Source of the DNA: Sphingobacteriales bacterium
GTDB taxonomy: Bacteria; Bacteroidota; Bacteroidia; Sphingobacteriales; Sphingobacteriaceae
Length of the DNA stretch: 64,000 nt
Assembly: GCA_028288165.1 (NCBI GenBank)
Contig: JAQBOG010000035.1
Span: 1-64,000 of the forward strand
Direction: 5' to 3'
Shown here: piece by piece, positions 1-7,715 of the stretch
Layout: each line of letters begins with the position of its first letter
Position numbering within the stretch: position 1 is the stretch's first letter
Made by a program: the position numbers and the translations under genes
The notes under the pieces: generated by a model
What the model was told of the DNA's origin: nothing
Seen by the model: the letters and a program-made list of their open reading frames with translations, nothing else
Databases searched by the model: none

Positions 1-118
1 ATTAAGGTAGGACTATTGTCTTTTTTTTCATGATACTTATTTTGAAGGTTTGTTTCTGTAAAGAAAGCGGTTCTGCTTTAATTTGCTAGGCTCGCTTGCA
101 AAAACTACCGAAGGTTTA

Positions 119-193
119 GTGCAACAAATAGTTTGTGCTATTTCCCACCGCTCTTAGGCGACACGCACAGCGCAAACTATAGACGTTAAGCAC
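119..193 (+). other. attC-like site 1
   Basis: Left box GTGCAAC (119-125) and right box CGTTAAGCAC (184-193) enclose arms ATAGTTTGTGCT (128-139) and AGCGCAAACTAT (169-180), which pair over 12 positions with one G:T. The inner part carries GGCGACAC just before the right arm, shared with sites 4 and 5. The cassette gene that owns this site would lie upstream of the window. Confidence 0.6.
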
Positions 194-404
194 AACCCTG
201 CATTCTCAATCTAGGATCGGTGCTAATTTTTTGATTTGATTTTGCAAGGCGGATGGCGTGCCCAGTTCCATGAATGCACGTAGAGTTTCAGCTTTTAGAA
301 TTGCCCAATTTTAGAAAAGATCAAATTTTAAGACATTTTGTTATTGAATAAATAATAAAATTAGAGGCATGGATGCGGCGGTGCATGCGACACTTATAAG
401 GGCA
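194..404. other. Cassette body without a recognisable gene
   Basis: This is the body of the first complete unit, between sites 1 and 2. The longest ATG-started frame I can read on the + strand is about 14 codons. ORF-less cassettes are known in integrons. I see no RNA gene or promoter that I could defend. Confidence 0.4.
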
Positions 405-537
405 GTGCTTAACAATAATTTTGTGCAATGCCGGGTTTGTGGTTATTGAAAGTCCGGTGGTTTCTAATATCTTTAGTGCGAAGCTTTTGGGTTTGTGCTT
501 TTTTATCCGGCACTGCACAAAGCATGAACGTTAGCAC
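405..537 (+). other. attC-like site 2
   Basis: Left box GTGCTTAAC (405-413) and right box CGTTAGCAC (529-537) are near-perfect reverse complements. Inner arms TTTGTGCAATGCCGG (420-434) and CCGGCACTGCACAAA (507-521) pair with one extra base bulged on each strand. At 133 bp it is of the longer attC class. Confidence 0.65.
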
Positions 538-567
538 CAATTTTAAAAATGACCATCGCATTAAGAA

Positions 568-1311
568 TTGATAAACGTGAACAATACAATTAAAATCTTA
601 GCAATTATGATTTTTTCACTCTTTGGATGTCAAAGTAAACCTGTTGATAATTTGAAGTTTCATCAATATGTTGGTTTAGGTGATGTGAAAAATATTGAAG
701 AACAATTGAAATTGGGTGTAGATGTTAACTGCATAATCAATGATGGAGTTACACCATTAATGACGGCAGCCGTCAATGATAAGCCTGAAATAATTGATTT
801 GTTAGTAAAAAACAAAGCTAATATTGATAAGCAATCAAGTTCGGGATGGACAGCTTTATTATATGCTTCAGACAATGGAAACTTAAAATCCTTGCAAACA
901 TTGATTAAAAATGGTGCTAATATGAATATTACACTAAGTGGTGGAGAATCGGCCGTTTTACAAGCTTGTTTCAAAAAACATGTTGAAGCTGCAGAATTAT
1001 TAATTAATGCAGGGGCTAAAATTGGAAGTCCGACAAAAATTGGATTAACAGAATTAATTGTTGCTGCTGATATGGGCGATTTAGGATTGGTTAAATTACT
1101 GGTTTCAAAAAACAATAATATTGACTCAATTAATGTATATGGAGAATCGGCATTGATCCGAGCAAGTTTGCGAGGACATAAAGATATTGTTGATTTCCTA
1201 TTGGGGCAAGGTGCTAATAAAACGATTAAAGATAAATCTCAAAAGACTGCATTCGATTGGGCGATTGAGAATAAATTTGATGATATAAAAGGGTTACTCA
1301 CAAAAAAATAA
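568..1311 (+). CDS. Ankyrin-repeat lipoprotein (cassette cargo)
   Basis: This 247-residue protein starts at TTG 568, with an in-frame GTG at 577 as an alternative. The N-terminus is a lipoprotein signal ending in a lipobox (LFGC, Cys about residue 21), so it is predicted to be membrane-anchored outside the cytoplasm. The rest is about six ankyrin repeats, seen as recurring G.TPLM.AA, G.TALLYAS and GESALIRAS..GH patterns with NGAN/NAGA turns every 32-33 residues. Ankyrin repeats bind proteins; no catalytic domain is present and the partner is unknown. The gene occupies its own cassette between sites 2 and 3, so its transcription is probably independent of its neighbours. Confidence 0.85.
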   Translation: MINVNNTIKILAIMIFSLFGCQSKPVDNLKFHQYVGLGDVKNIEEQLKLGVDVNCIINDGVTPLMTAAVNDKPEIIDLLVKNKANIDKQSSSGWTALLYASDNGNLKSLQTLIKNGANMNITLSGGESAVLQACFKKHVEAAELLINAGAKIGSPTKIGLTELIVAADMGDLGLVKLLVSKNNNIDSINVYGESALIRASLRGHKDIVDFLLGQGANKTIKDKSQKTAFDWAIENKFDDIKGLLTKK

Positions 1312-1323
1312 AATAAAAACTGG

Positions 1324-1456
1324 GGCTAACACAGTGTATACATCATGCGGGTTTCAGAGTAATTTGCAAATTACGAGCTCGCTGGCAAGGTCAGTAACGG
1401 TGGTTCGGAACGTAGCCACGAACTCCCGCACGCCGCATACACTAAACCGTTAGTCA
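1324..1456 (+). other. attC-like site 3
   Basis: Left box GGGCTAAC (1323-1330) and right box CGTTAGTC (1448-1455) bracket arms AGTGTAT (1333-1339) / ATACACT (1437-1443) and TGCGGG (1346-1351) / CCCGCA (1425-1430). The site follows the ankyrin stop codon by about a dozen bases and ends about 40 bp before the next start, the usual gene-then-attC order. Confidence 0.65.
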
Positions 1457-1494
1457 GAATTGTAAAAAAACCGACATAACTCACAACCACTTAC

Positions 1495-2040
1495 ATGACA
1501 AAGACCAAACAGATTGAAATTCCACTCAGTAAGATCAAGTTGACCTTGATGTTATTCGGTTCAATCGCTTTTGTGGCTGGAGGAATTTGGATGATAGCTT
1601 CCCCAAACGGATTTACAACTTCATACAGAACTTATAATCCAATCTGGGTATTTGTTGTAGGTTTAGCTTCCGTAATTTTTTTCGGACTTTGCTTAATTTA
1701 TATAGCAAAAAAGCTTGCCGACGGCGCTCCTGGACTAATAATAAATGACCAAGGTATCAATGACAACTCTAGTGGTGTTTCTGCCGGACTAATATTGTGG
1801 TCAGACATCAAAGAAATAAGAATGACCGAAGTTGTTAATCAAAAATTTTTAATGCTAATAGTATTCAATCCTGACCAATATATAAGTCGACAATCAAGTT
1901 TCATCAAAAGAAAAGCAATGGAAATCAATTATAAGAGTTATGGCTCGCCAATTAGCATTTCAGCAAACGGACTCAAAACTAGTTTTGATGAACTATTTTT
2001 GCTTTTACAAAGTGAATTCAATTACAGAAAACCGGACTAA
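1495..2040 (+). CDS. STM3941-like membrane protein (cassette cargo)
   Basis: This 181-residue protein has two N-terminal membrane segments (about residues 17-38 and 52-74) followed by a soluble part. The start EIPLSKIKL, and the WSDIKEIRM and ISISANGL segments in the soluble part, resemble the STM3941 family, which has a PH-like fold and no established function. I recognised the family from pattern memory only. It is the only gene between sites 3 and 4. AAAAAACC precedes the start rather than a Shine-Dalgarno motif, which is normal in Bacteroidota. Confidence 0.7.
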   Translation: MTKTKQIEIPLSKIKLTLMLFGSIAFVAGGIWMIASPNGFTTSYRTYNPIWVFVVGLASVIFFGLCLIYIAKKLADGAPGLIINDQGINDNSSGVSAGLILWSDIKEIRMTEVVNQKFLMLIVFNPDQYISRQSSFIKRKAMEINYKSYGSPISISANGLKTSFDELFLLLQSEFNYRKPD

Positions 2041-2052
2041 AAAACAACGAAC

Positions 2053-2127
2053 CGCTAACACATATTTTGCGCTATTTTCCTGCCCACATGGGCGACACTC
2101 ACAGCGCAAACTATAACCGTTATGGGC
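2053..2127 (+). other. attC-like site 4
   Basis: Left box CGCTAAC (2053-2059) and right box CGTTATGGGC (2118-2127) enclose arms ATATTTTGCGCT (2062-2073) and AGCGCAAACTAT (2103-2114), which pair over most of their length. The right arm is identical to that of site 1. That two sites around unrelated genes share it is strong evidence for a common site family. Confidence 0.65.
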
Positions 2128-2193
2128 AATTTTAAGACGACCCTCCTAGACTATAATGCGTCATCGAATAAAACTTCATAAATATATTAAGTT

Positions 2194-2646
2194 ATGACAA
2201 AAAGTAAATTACTACAAATGCACAATGTCGGTATCGTTGTGGAATCTATCGACAACGCCATTTCATTTTTCACAGAAATAGGCTTGAAGCTAGAGGGGCG
2301 AGCAATGATTGAAGGTGAATGGGCTGGTCGTGTAACTGGGCTGGGGAATCAGTCCGTAGAGATTGCTATGATGATTACTCCCGATGGACACAGCCGTCTC
2401 GAACTTTCACGGTTTCTTACCCCTCCAACCATATCAGACCACAGGACTGCTCCTGTGAACGCACTCGGTTATTTACGTATCATGTTCACCGTTAACAACA
2501 TTGACGAATTAATATCCAGGCTCACAAAACATGGTGCGCAGCTCGTTGGAGAAGTGGTTCAGTATGAAGACTCTTACCGGCTCTGCTACATACGTGGGAC
2601 TGAGGGGATTCTTATTGGACTAGCGGAAGAACTTGTCATTAAATGA
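2194..2646 (+). CDS. VOC-family (glyoxalase/bleomycin-resistance fold) protein (cassette cargo)
   Basis: At 150 residues this is a single vicinal-oxygen-chelate domain pair. The first half opens with MHNVGIVVESIDNAISFFTE, the second with LGYLRIMFTVNNIDELISRL, the two repeated beta-alpha-beta-beta-beta modules of the fold. Likely metal ligands are the His of MHNVG, Glu of LELSRF and Glu of the terminal GLAEEL. VOC proteins include glyoxalase I, ring-cleaving dioxygenases and antibiotic-binding or -modifying proteins; the substrate here cannot be told. Such proteins are frequent integron cargo, which fits the flanking sites. It is followed by an unusually long non-coding tail before the next site. 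Confidence 0.85.
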   Translation: MTKSKLLQMHNVGIVVESIDNAISFFTEIGLKLEGRAMIEGEWAGRVTGLGNQSVEIAMMITPDGHSRLELSRFLTPPTISDHRTAPVNALGYLRIMFTVNNIDELISRLTKHGAQLVGEVVQYEDSYRLCYIRGTEGILIGLAEELVIK

Positions 2647-3196
2647 GTACCGATTTGACTGAACAATTTACCTCTGGTCGGTGTTGTCACCGTACCATAA
2701 CTATATCATTTCCGCCCTTAATGGTGTTGTCGCCAACAAGATATACATTCAGAAGTTTAGTAGATTTATAGGTGCATCTCAATTTCAAGTACCATCCTTA
2801 GTTCTTTACAGCTAGCGTTTACCATGGAAACATTAGTTGAAGCAGATGAATACAAAAACATTCTCATTGAAAGCTTGCAATTTTTTAAAATAAAGGGAGT
2901 GTGGTGATTTATTTATTTTGTATTAACAAGGTTGATTTATTAGTACATTATAACATTATCATGGATAATGTAGTTTTGTTGGTGTTGTCACCACAAGTGT
3001 TCGGAAGACTTTTTTGATTAACTATTGTTCAATTTTTCAACCTTTTTTAATTTGCTAATCGTTTATATAAATAAAAGGAGACCGTTTGGTAATGCAATAA
3101 TTTGTTGAAAATCTTAACAAGTTAAATCTTCCGAACACCTATGGTGTTGTCACCAACAAAGGCGAAAATAGCGGGTGAAGTGGTTTATGTTAATTT
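2647..3196. repeat. Non-coding tail of the VOC cassette with four GGTG-TTGT-CACC motifs
   Basis: No gene is seen in this 550-base stretch. The 12-mer GGTGTTGTCACC, a GGTG/CACC mini-hairpin, occurs at 2680, 2981 and 3143, with a one-base variant at 2723. Between the last two copies lies a perfect 12-bp inverted repeat, GTGTTCGGAAGA (2997-3008) and TCTTCCGAACAC (3127-3138). The whole may be a small repeat element; its role is unknown. Confidence 0.5.
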
Positions 3197-3247
3197 CTGC
3201 TTTTAATTTAAGTTTGTGCTAGGCGACAGTAATACTTTCGTTAGCAG
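3197..3247 (+). other. attC-like site 5 (shortened)
   Basis: Right box CGTTAGCAG (3239-3247) is clear. Upstream, AAGTTTGTGCT followed by GGCGACAG matches the left arm and inner block of sites 1 and 4 with the spacer deleted. The presumed left box (CTGCTTTTAA) and the right arm are degenerate. It is probably a deletion derivative of the same site family. Confidence 0.4.
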
Positions 3248-3306
3248 TCAGGCTACAACACGAAAAACTCTAAATCAAAACCAGACAAAAAAAATAAAAA
3301 AGAAAT

Positions 3307-4071
3307 ATGTCTATATCAAAAGAATCAGAATTAATTGGAATGAAGAAGGCAAGCGAAGCTGTTGCTTATACTTTGAAGGAAATGAGAAAATTTGCCCAAC
3401 CAGGTATGACGACAAAGGAATTAGACAACTATGGCGGACAAATCCTTAACGACATGGGAGCTAAATCAGCACCATATTTAACTTATGGTTTTCCTGGATG
3501 GACTTGCATAAGTATAAATAATGAATTTTGTCACGGTATACCATCTGACAAGAGAATACTTAATGAAGGTGATTTAATTAATATAGACGTTTCAGCAGAA
3601 CTAGATGGCTTTTGGTCGGACAACGGAGGGTCATTTGTTTTAGGGACGGATATAAACCAACACCAAAAACTTATTGAGGCTTCGAAACAAATTTTACATA
3701 AAGCAATTCATAAAATAAAAGGTGGGGTTCGCATTTCTGACATTGGATTTTTAATTGAAACTGAAGCTAAGAAAAGAGGTTACAAAGTCATCAAAAATTT
3801 GACCGGTCACGGGATAGGAAGAAGCCTTCACGAAGAACCAAGTGAAATAGCTAATTTCAGAGATAAATTTAATCTTACAAGGTTTAAGAAAAATTCTGTA
3901 GTTGCTATTGAAACATTCATTTCAACGACTTCCACATATGCTGAAACTTTACAAGACGGTTGGACAATGGTAGGAAATAAGGGCGGTTTTATGGCACAAC
4001 ACGAACATACTATTGTTGTTACTGACGGTAAACCTATTGTATTGACAGAGATGAATGAAATATGGAATTAA
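3307..4071 (+). CDS. map: Type I methionine aminopeptidase (cassette cargo)
   Basis: This enzyme of 254 residues would remove the initiator Met from nascent proteins in the cytoplasm. All residues of the type I dinuclear metal site are present at almost the same positions as in the E. coli enzyme: D94, D105, H168, E202 and E233, with H76 in the CHGIPS segment. Length matches the family and no extra zinc-finger domain precedes it. The chosen ATG is preceded by a purine-rich run. The gene sits alone between site 5 and the broken site 6. A ribosomal-operon copy of map is usual in Bacteroidota, so this is probably an accessory paralogue, perhaps giving tolerance to a MetAP inhibitor (inference). 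Confidence 0.92.
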   Translation: MSISKESELIGMKKASEAVAYTLKEMRKFAQPGMTTKELDNYGGQILNDMGAKSAPYLTYGFPGWTCISINNEFCHGIPSDKRILNEGDLINIDVSAELDGFWSDNGGSFVLGTDINQHQKLIEASKQILHKAIHKIKGGVRISDIGFLIETEAKKRGYKVIKNLTGHGIGRSLHEEPSEIANFRDKFNLTRFKKNSVVAIETFISTTSTYAETLQDGWTMVGNKGGFMAQHEHTIVVTDGKPIVLTEMNEIWN

Positions 4072-4118
4072 GAAAAACCATAAACTTAAATAACAACTAA
4101 GGACAAAAAGCCCGAAAC

Positions 4119-4141
4119 CGCTAACAGCGCATTTGCAATAG
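4119..4141 (+). other. Left half of attC-like site 6, interrupted
   Basis: CGCTAAC (4119-4125) followed by arm AGCGCATTTGC reads as the left side of a site after the map gene. The expected right side does not follow; instead a family M repeat begins at about 4157. A 9-base match to the missing right arm (AAATGCGCT, 4510-4518) lies beyond the repeat but without a right box, so rejoining the halves is speculative. Confidence 0.4.
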
Positions 4142-4156
4142 GCGGGGTTTCATTCC

Positions 4157-4424
4157 CCAATCGTCCGCGTTTATAACGCAGATGCTAGAGAAGTGCATTT
4201 GTAATGCACTATATTCCTATTCCTTAAGACCAACCACCTTATTTATATTATTAGTCATTTTGATTGACCTGTTTATGTACGCATTGTAGAAAAAATTAGA
4301 AGATTATTAATTAAGCTTGCACGAGATTATGTGAATCTTGAAGGACGGATTTTATAAAAAGATATATTAAGGGCGATGCAATCGCCATTCCCATCCATCC
4401 GCGTTATAAACGTGGACGATTGAG
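4157..4424. repeat. Family M repeat, full-length copy 1 (MITE/REPIN-like)
   Basis: The left end carries hairpins CCGCGTT-TAT-AACGCAG and GTGCATT-TGT-AATGCAC. The right end carries a GGCGATGCAATCGCC-type hairpin and an inverted copy of the terminal hairpin, CCGCGTTATAAACGTGG, ending GACGATTGAG. About 80% of positions agree with the copy at 19343. It has no ORF of its own worth calling, so a transposase acting in trans is inferred. Confidence 0.6.
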
Positions 4425-4581
4425 TGTGGTGATTTATTCATGTGTAATTATGTCTATAATATTCATTTAATTTGGCAAATACAGGATGGTTATGATAGAA
4501 ACCTGGTAAAAATGCGCTTTTTGAAATTTACATCCCACTATACTTATATTGACTTGCAAAGCAAACGAGGCCTGCACATCT

Positions 4582-4747
4582 AGTCGTTGTGTTTCGCTAT
4601 GACTTTAACTGCCAAATTCCGAGCTTAAGCTTAAGTTTTGAGATGAAGTATTCAATCCTCATCACGCTATTCAAACCTTCCCACAAAACCACAACCCAAA
4701 CCTCTCTAAACCCGGCTGAAGCGATACCGGCCTTTGTGGTTAAGGCT
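4582..4747. repeat. Family D repeat, copy 1
   Basis: This segment aligns with 9903-10071. Shared blocks include TCGCTATGAC near the start, a pyrimidine-rich CTATTCAAACC-TCCCACAAAA block, and GGCTGAAGCG near the end. Between it and copy M1 (4425-4581) I see no gene. The frame that can be opened here has no protein character. Confidence 0.45.
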
Positions 4748-4894
4748 TTGTGCAGTATGAGTGAAAGACGGGACTGGTTTTGCCACAGAGATGATTCGCT
4801 GATTTTCTAATTAAAAATAATCCTTTGATAGTGCGCAGCCTATTTAGCAAATATTTAAGCAACATGTATATGATTATTCAATGAATCTATATCA

Positions 4895-5025
4895 AGGTCT
4901 TAATACGTAATGAACCATTTAGCTAAATAAAGATTTTCTAAGTCGCCGGACGGAGTCCTGATTTTCGTAGTTACGATATAAGCGCACTGCGGCACTGCGC
5001 TGAACCCAAAACCAGAATAAAGCTG
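4895..5025. repeat. Family C repeat, copy 1
   Basis: It matches 8008-8125. Shared pieces are TTTAGCTAAATA, GTCGCCGGA-GGAGTCCTGATTTTC, GCGCTGCG-type direct repeats and AACCAGAA. It is non-coding. The 4748-5200 stretch holds nothing else that I can name apart from the leader of the next gene. Confidence 0.45.
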
Positions 5026-5200
5026 CACAGATCATGCAGATCAGTCGAAGCACCTTTTATAGACTGATCAAAACAAGAAAGTTAGGAAGAAGGTTTTATC
5101 GAGAACCATTATCCTCAAAAAGGATATCAGAAAATTAAAAAGGCAGATACATAATTTGAAAAAAGCATGTACCTTATAACTACCATTAGCATCTATCGAA

Positions 5201-6556
5201 ATGGACAAAAGAACATTTCTAAAAACTTCTTCCCTTTTATTAACTGGGGCGATACTTACGCCTTTGCAGGGTTGCAGACTTAATTCGGGCAAAGAGCCTT
5301 TAAAAAACTGGGCGGGTAACTTAACGTACAGCACAGGCAATGTACTTTATCCGAAAACAGTTGAACAGGTGCAGGAAGTTGTAAGACAATACGATAAGCT
5401 AAGATCCCTTGGCTCCAGACATTCTTTCAACAAAATAGCAGACAGTAAAGAAAATCAGATTTCACTAAAAGAAATGAACAAAGTGGTGTTGCTGGATAAA
5501 AAAGCTAACACCATTACTGTAGAAGGAGGTGCAAGATATGGCGAGTTTGTTACTTACCTGCATCAAAATGGCTACGCCTTACTTAACCTCGCTTCTTTGC
5601 CTCACATTACCGTTGTAGGCGCCTGTGCCACTGCTACGCATGGTTCAGGAGTTAAAAACGGCAATTTGTCCACCTCCGTTTCAGCTATAGAATTTGTAAA
5701 TGCTGCAGGTGATTTAGTGACTATTCCCAAACAAAAAGATGGAGATGATTTTTTTGGTGCTGTTGTAAATCTTGGTGCATTTGGGGTGGTTACCAAAATT
5801 ACACTTGATCTGTTGCCCACCTTTGATATGAAGCAAGTAGTATATCGTAACCTGCCTATGGAGCAGCTAAAAGATAATTTTGACAATCTTCAGTCGAAAG
5901 GTTATAGCGTGAGTTTATTTACCGATTGGAAAAACAAGAACATCAATGAGGTCTGGATAAAAAGCCGTGTTGAAAAAGGGGCTCTGACCACAGACGATCT
6001 AGACTTGTATGGTGCCAAGCCTGCATCAACAACCATGCATCCGGTAGAAGACCAGTCGGCAGAAAATGTAACAGAGCAAATGGGCAAACCAGGACCATGG
6101 TACGAAAGAATGCCGCATTTTAAAATGGGCTTTAACCCAAGCACCGGCAAGGAACTCCAGAGCGAATATTTTGTCCCCATCGAACATGCGTATGATGCGA
6201 TGATGGCAATAGAAAAGTTGCACGAGAAGATCAGCCCGCACCTTTTTATCTCTGAGATCCGGACAATAAATGCCGATAACTTCTGGCTAAGTCCATGTTA
6301 TAAAAAAACATGTGTTACTTTCCATACTACCTGGAAACAGGAAGTTGATATTGTTATGGGTTTGTTGCCACTGATGGAAAAACAATTGGCACCATTTAAT
6401 CCAATACCTCACTGGGCGAAGTTGTTCACGATATCACCATCAGTTCTGCAGTCTAGATATGAAAAGCTAGCTGATTTCAAGAATCTTGTTGATAGGTATG
6501 ATCCGGATGGAAAGTTTAGGAATGAGTTTTTGACTGAAAACTTATATAGTAGCTAA
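5201..6556 (+). CDS. FAD-linked alditol/xylitol oxidase-like lipoprotein
   Basis: This 451-residue protein has an N-terminal export signal (KRTF..SSLLLTGAIL) ending in a possible lipobox at Cys25, so it probably acts outside the cytoplasm. It contains a PCMH-type FAD-binding domain (about 40-210) with LRSLGSRHSF, where H74 matches the histidine that carries covalent FAD in alditol oxidase, and LASLPHITVVGACATATHGSG. The second half is the D-arabinono-lactone oxidase-type substrate domain, ending in the RNEF segment typical of the family. Members oxidise sugar alcohols or aldonolactones with O2 and release H2O2; the exact substrate is not readable. It stands alone. Confidence 0.85.
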   Translation: MDKRTFLKTSSLLLTGAILTPLQGCRLNSGKEPLKNWAGNLTYSTGNVLYPKTVEQVQEVVRQYDKLRSLGSRHSFNKIADSKENQISLKEMNKVVLLDKKANTITVEGGARYGEFVTYLHQNGYALLNLASLPHITVVGACATATHGSGVKNGNLSTSVSAIEFVNAAGDLVTIPKQKDGDDFFGAVVNLGAFGVVTKITLDLLPTFDMKQVVYRNLPMEQLKDNFDNLQSKGYSVSLFTDWKNKNINEVWIKSRVEKGALTTDDLDLYGAKPASTTMHPVEDQSAENVTEQMGKPGPWYERMPHFKMGFNPSTGKELQSEYFVPIEHAYDAMMAIEKLHEKISPHLFISEIRTINADNFWLSPCYKKTCVTFHTTWKQEVDIVMGLLPLMEKQLAPFNPIPHWAKLFTISPSVLQSRYEKLADFKNLVDRYDPDGKFRNEFLTENLYSS

Positions 6557-6615
6557 TTGCCTACCACTAAATGCTAGTTGATCCAGATGTGAACCCAATG
6601 CTTATGAATTGGAAT

Positions 6616-6984
6616 TTATTTTTCACCGTTTCTGGTTAAGTCTTCCGCAGGGCGACTTAGGTTTTCTCTAATGAGGACTTTGTCTGGCGGACAATTTGCT
6701 TTAACCTTCAACAGGCTCTGATAATACTTCTCCATGTAGACTATTTCCTGAAGTGGAGGCTTTATCTCTGAATGGCTCTTAATTATTTTCACGGTGATTA
6801 GAGCTAATGAAATACCTATCAAGTTGTTAATGATGGACACTATTGTGAGGCCAGTTAACTCGTCCAGTGCTTCAGCTCTCAAAGAATAGCAAAATACAAA
6901 TTGACCTAACAAGTTATTGATAATCCATAAAGTCCACCATATATTTAAGGAACCGATATTAAGACTGCGTTCAACTGAAATCAA
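6616..6984 (-). pseudogene. Truncated DUF4328-like membrane protein
   Basis: The 122-residue frame begins at TTG directly after an in-frame stop and contains two or three membrane helices with LNIWWTLWII and SIINNLIGISLALITVKII. This resembles the last part of DUF4328 proteins, so the N-terminal half appears lost. The final residues (about NLSRPAEDLTRNGEK) are encoded by a repeat (6632-6659) that recurs inverted at 7872-7900, so the true C-terminus has been replaced. I regard it as a remnant, though expression of the short form cannot be excluded. Confidence 0.4.
6632..6659 (-). repeat. Inverted repeat, left copy (partner at 7872-7900)
   Basis: The 28-base sequence is the reverse complement of 7872-7900 except for one extra A. 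Each copy can itself fold (AAGTC ... GACTT). Together they frame the DUF4328 remnant and the gene at 7062, a span of about 1.27 kb. Confidence 0.55.
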
Positions 6985-7061
6985 TTTTCAAGAAGTAATT
7001 CTTCAGTTTCTACGTAAAAAAAATATAATCGTATCTTTCAGAAATTTAATTAACCGTTTAT

Positions 7062-7715
7062 ATGTTTTTAAGAAAAATCTTCCTCCTTTTTATTTTATGC
7101 AATTTAGTTATAGTAAGCAAAGCACAGATTAAAGCTTTAACTACTGAAGGAGAAGAGGTTAATTTGTATGATGATGGTACCTGGAAGTATATTAATGACA
7201 CAGGTAGTGTACCTAAAAAAGAAGCTCATATCGACACAACTGTTACCTCTAGTACAACGTTCAGTAAAAGTACGGATGCAAATTTTTCATTGAAAAGTAC
7301 AAAATTAAATTTGAGCGTATTTTTTAATTCGAAAAAATGGAGTGTTGAGAAAGGTAAACCCGGGGAAGCGGGCGAGTTCAATTTTCAACTAATAGGAGAA
7401 GATGTTCAAGCTAAATTTATTTCAGAGCGAATGGAGATTCCCTTAAACACCTTGGCTGAAGTGGCAGTTAAAAATGCCAAAAAGGTAGCTCCCGATGTAA
7501 AAATAATTAAAAAAGAATATCGTATTGTCAATGGCCTCAAAGTATTATTTATGCAAATGGACGGAACAACTAACGGTATTAAATTCAGCTATTTGGGATA
7601 TTATTATTCTTTTGATAAAGGTTCGCTTCAATTTGTGTCGTTTACTTCACAGGCTTTATTAATAATGTATCGCAGCTCTATGGAAGAATTACTTAGTGGC
7701 CTAGTCAAACAGTAA
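7062..7715 (+). CDS. Secreted protein of unknown function
   Basis: These 217 residues start with a signal peptide (LRKIFLLFILCNLVIVSKAQ, cleavage near residue 22). Next comes a short module, IKALTTEGEEVNLYDDGTWKYI, a pattern that recurs in many Bacteroidota exported proteins. The rest is a soluble domain (about 80-215) with no motif I recognise. It is predicted to be periplasmic. It is flanked by the 6632/7872 inverted repeats, which could mark a mobile unit. I do not recognise the family. Confidence 0.7.
   Translation: MFLRKIFLLFILCNLVIVSKAQIKALTTEGEEVNLYDDGTWKYINDTGSVPKKEAHIDTTVTSSTTFSKSTDANFSLKSTKLNLSVFFNSKKWSVEKGKPGEAGEFNFQLIGEDVQAKFISERMEIPLNTLAEVAVKNAKKVAPDVKIIKKEYRIVNGLKVLFMQMDGTTNGIKFSYLGYYYSFDKGSLQFVSFTSQALLIMYRSSMEELLSGLVKQ

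Larger units (their letters stand above)
119..4160 (+). mobile_element. Integron-like gene cassette array (CALIN-type)
   Basis: Four single-gene units and one ORF-less unit, all pointing the same way, are separated by imperfect palindromes with attC architecture. Left boxes resemble GCTAAC, right boxes resemble CGTTAGC, and the inner arms are complementary. The sites at 119 and 2053 share most of their inner sequence (for example AGCGCAAACTAT, and GGCGACAC before it) although they flank unrelated genes. Varied stand-alone cargo with short spacers is what is known of integron cassettes. No tyrosine integrase is visible, so this is either a cluster of attC sites lacking an integrase or the tail of an array whose integrase lies upstream of the window. 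That it was integrase-assembled is inference. Confidence 0.65.

Noticed and set aside
1-118. attI site or integrase promoter upstream of the first attC-like site
   Set aside because: No integrase coding sequence or recognisable attI core is visible in the available bases.
321-518. 65-codon frame on the - strand across attC-like site 2
   Set aside because: It lies within the palindrome arms and spacer, has no protein-like pattern and no start context.
663-1115. 150-codon - strand frame opposite the ankyrin gene
   Set aside because: It is a shadow of the ankyrin repeats; the + strand has the signal peptide and repeat logic.
2680-3154. GGTGTTGTCACC copies as a CRISPR array
   Set aside because: Units are only 12 bp, spacers are very unequal, and no cas gene is present.
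4589-4810. 73-codon + strand frame
   Set aside because: It coincides with family D repeat sequence, and the equivalent frame at 9885 differs in residues and length.
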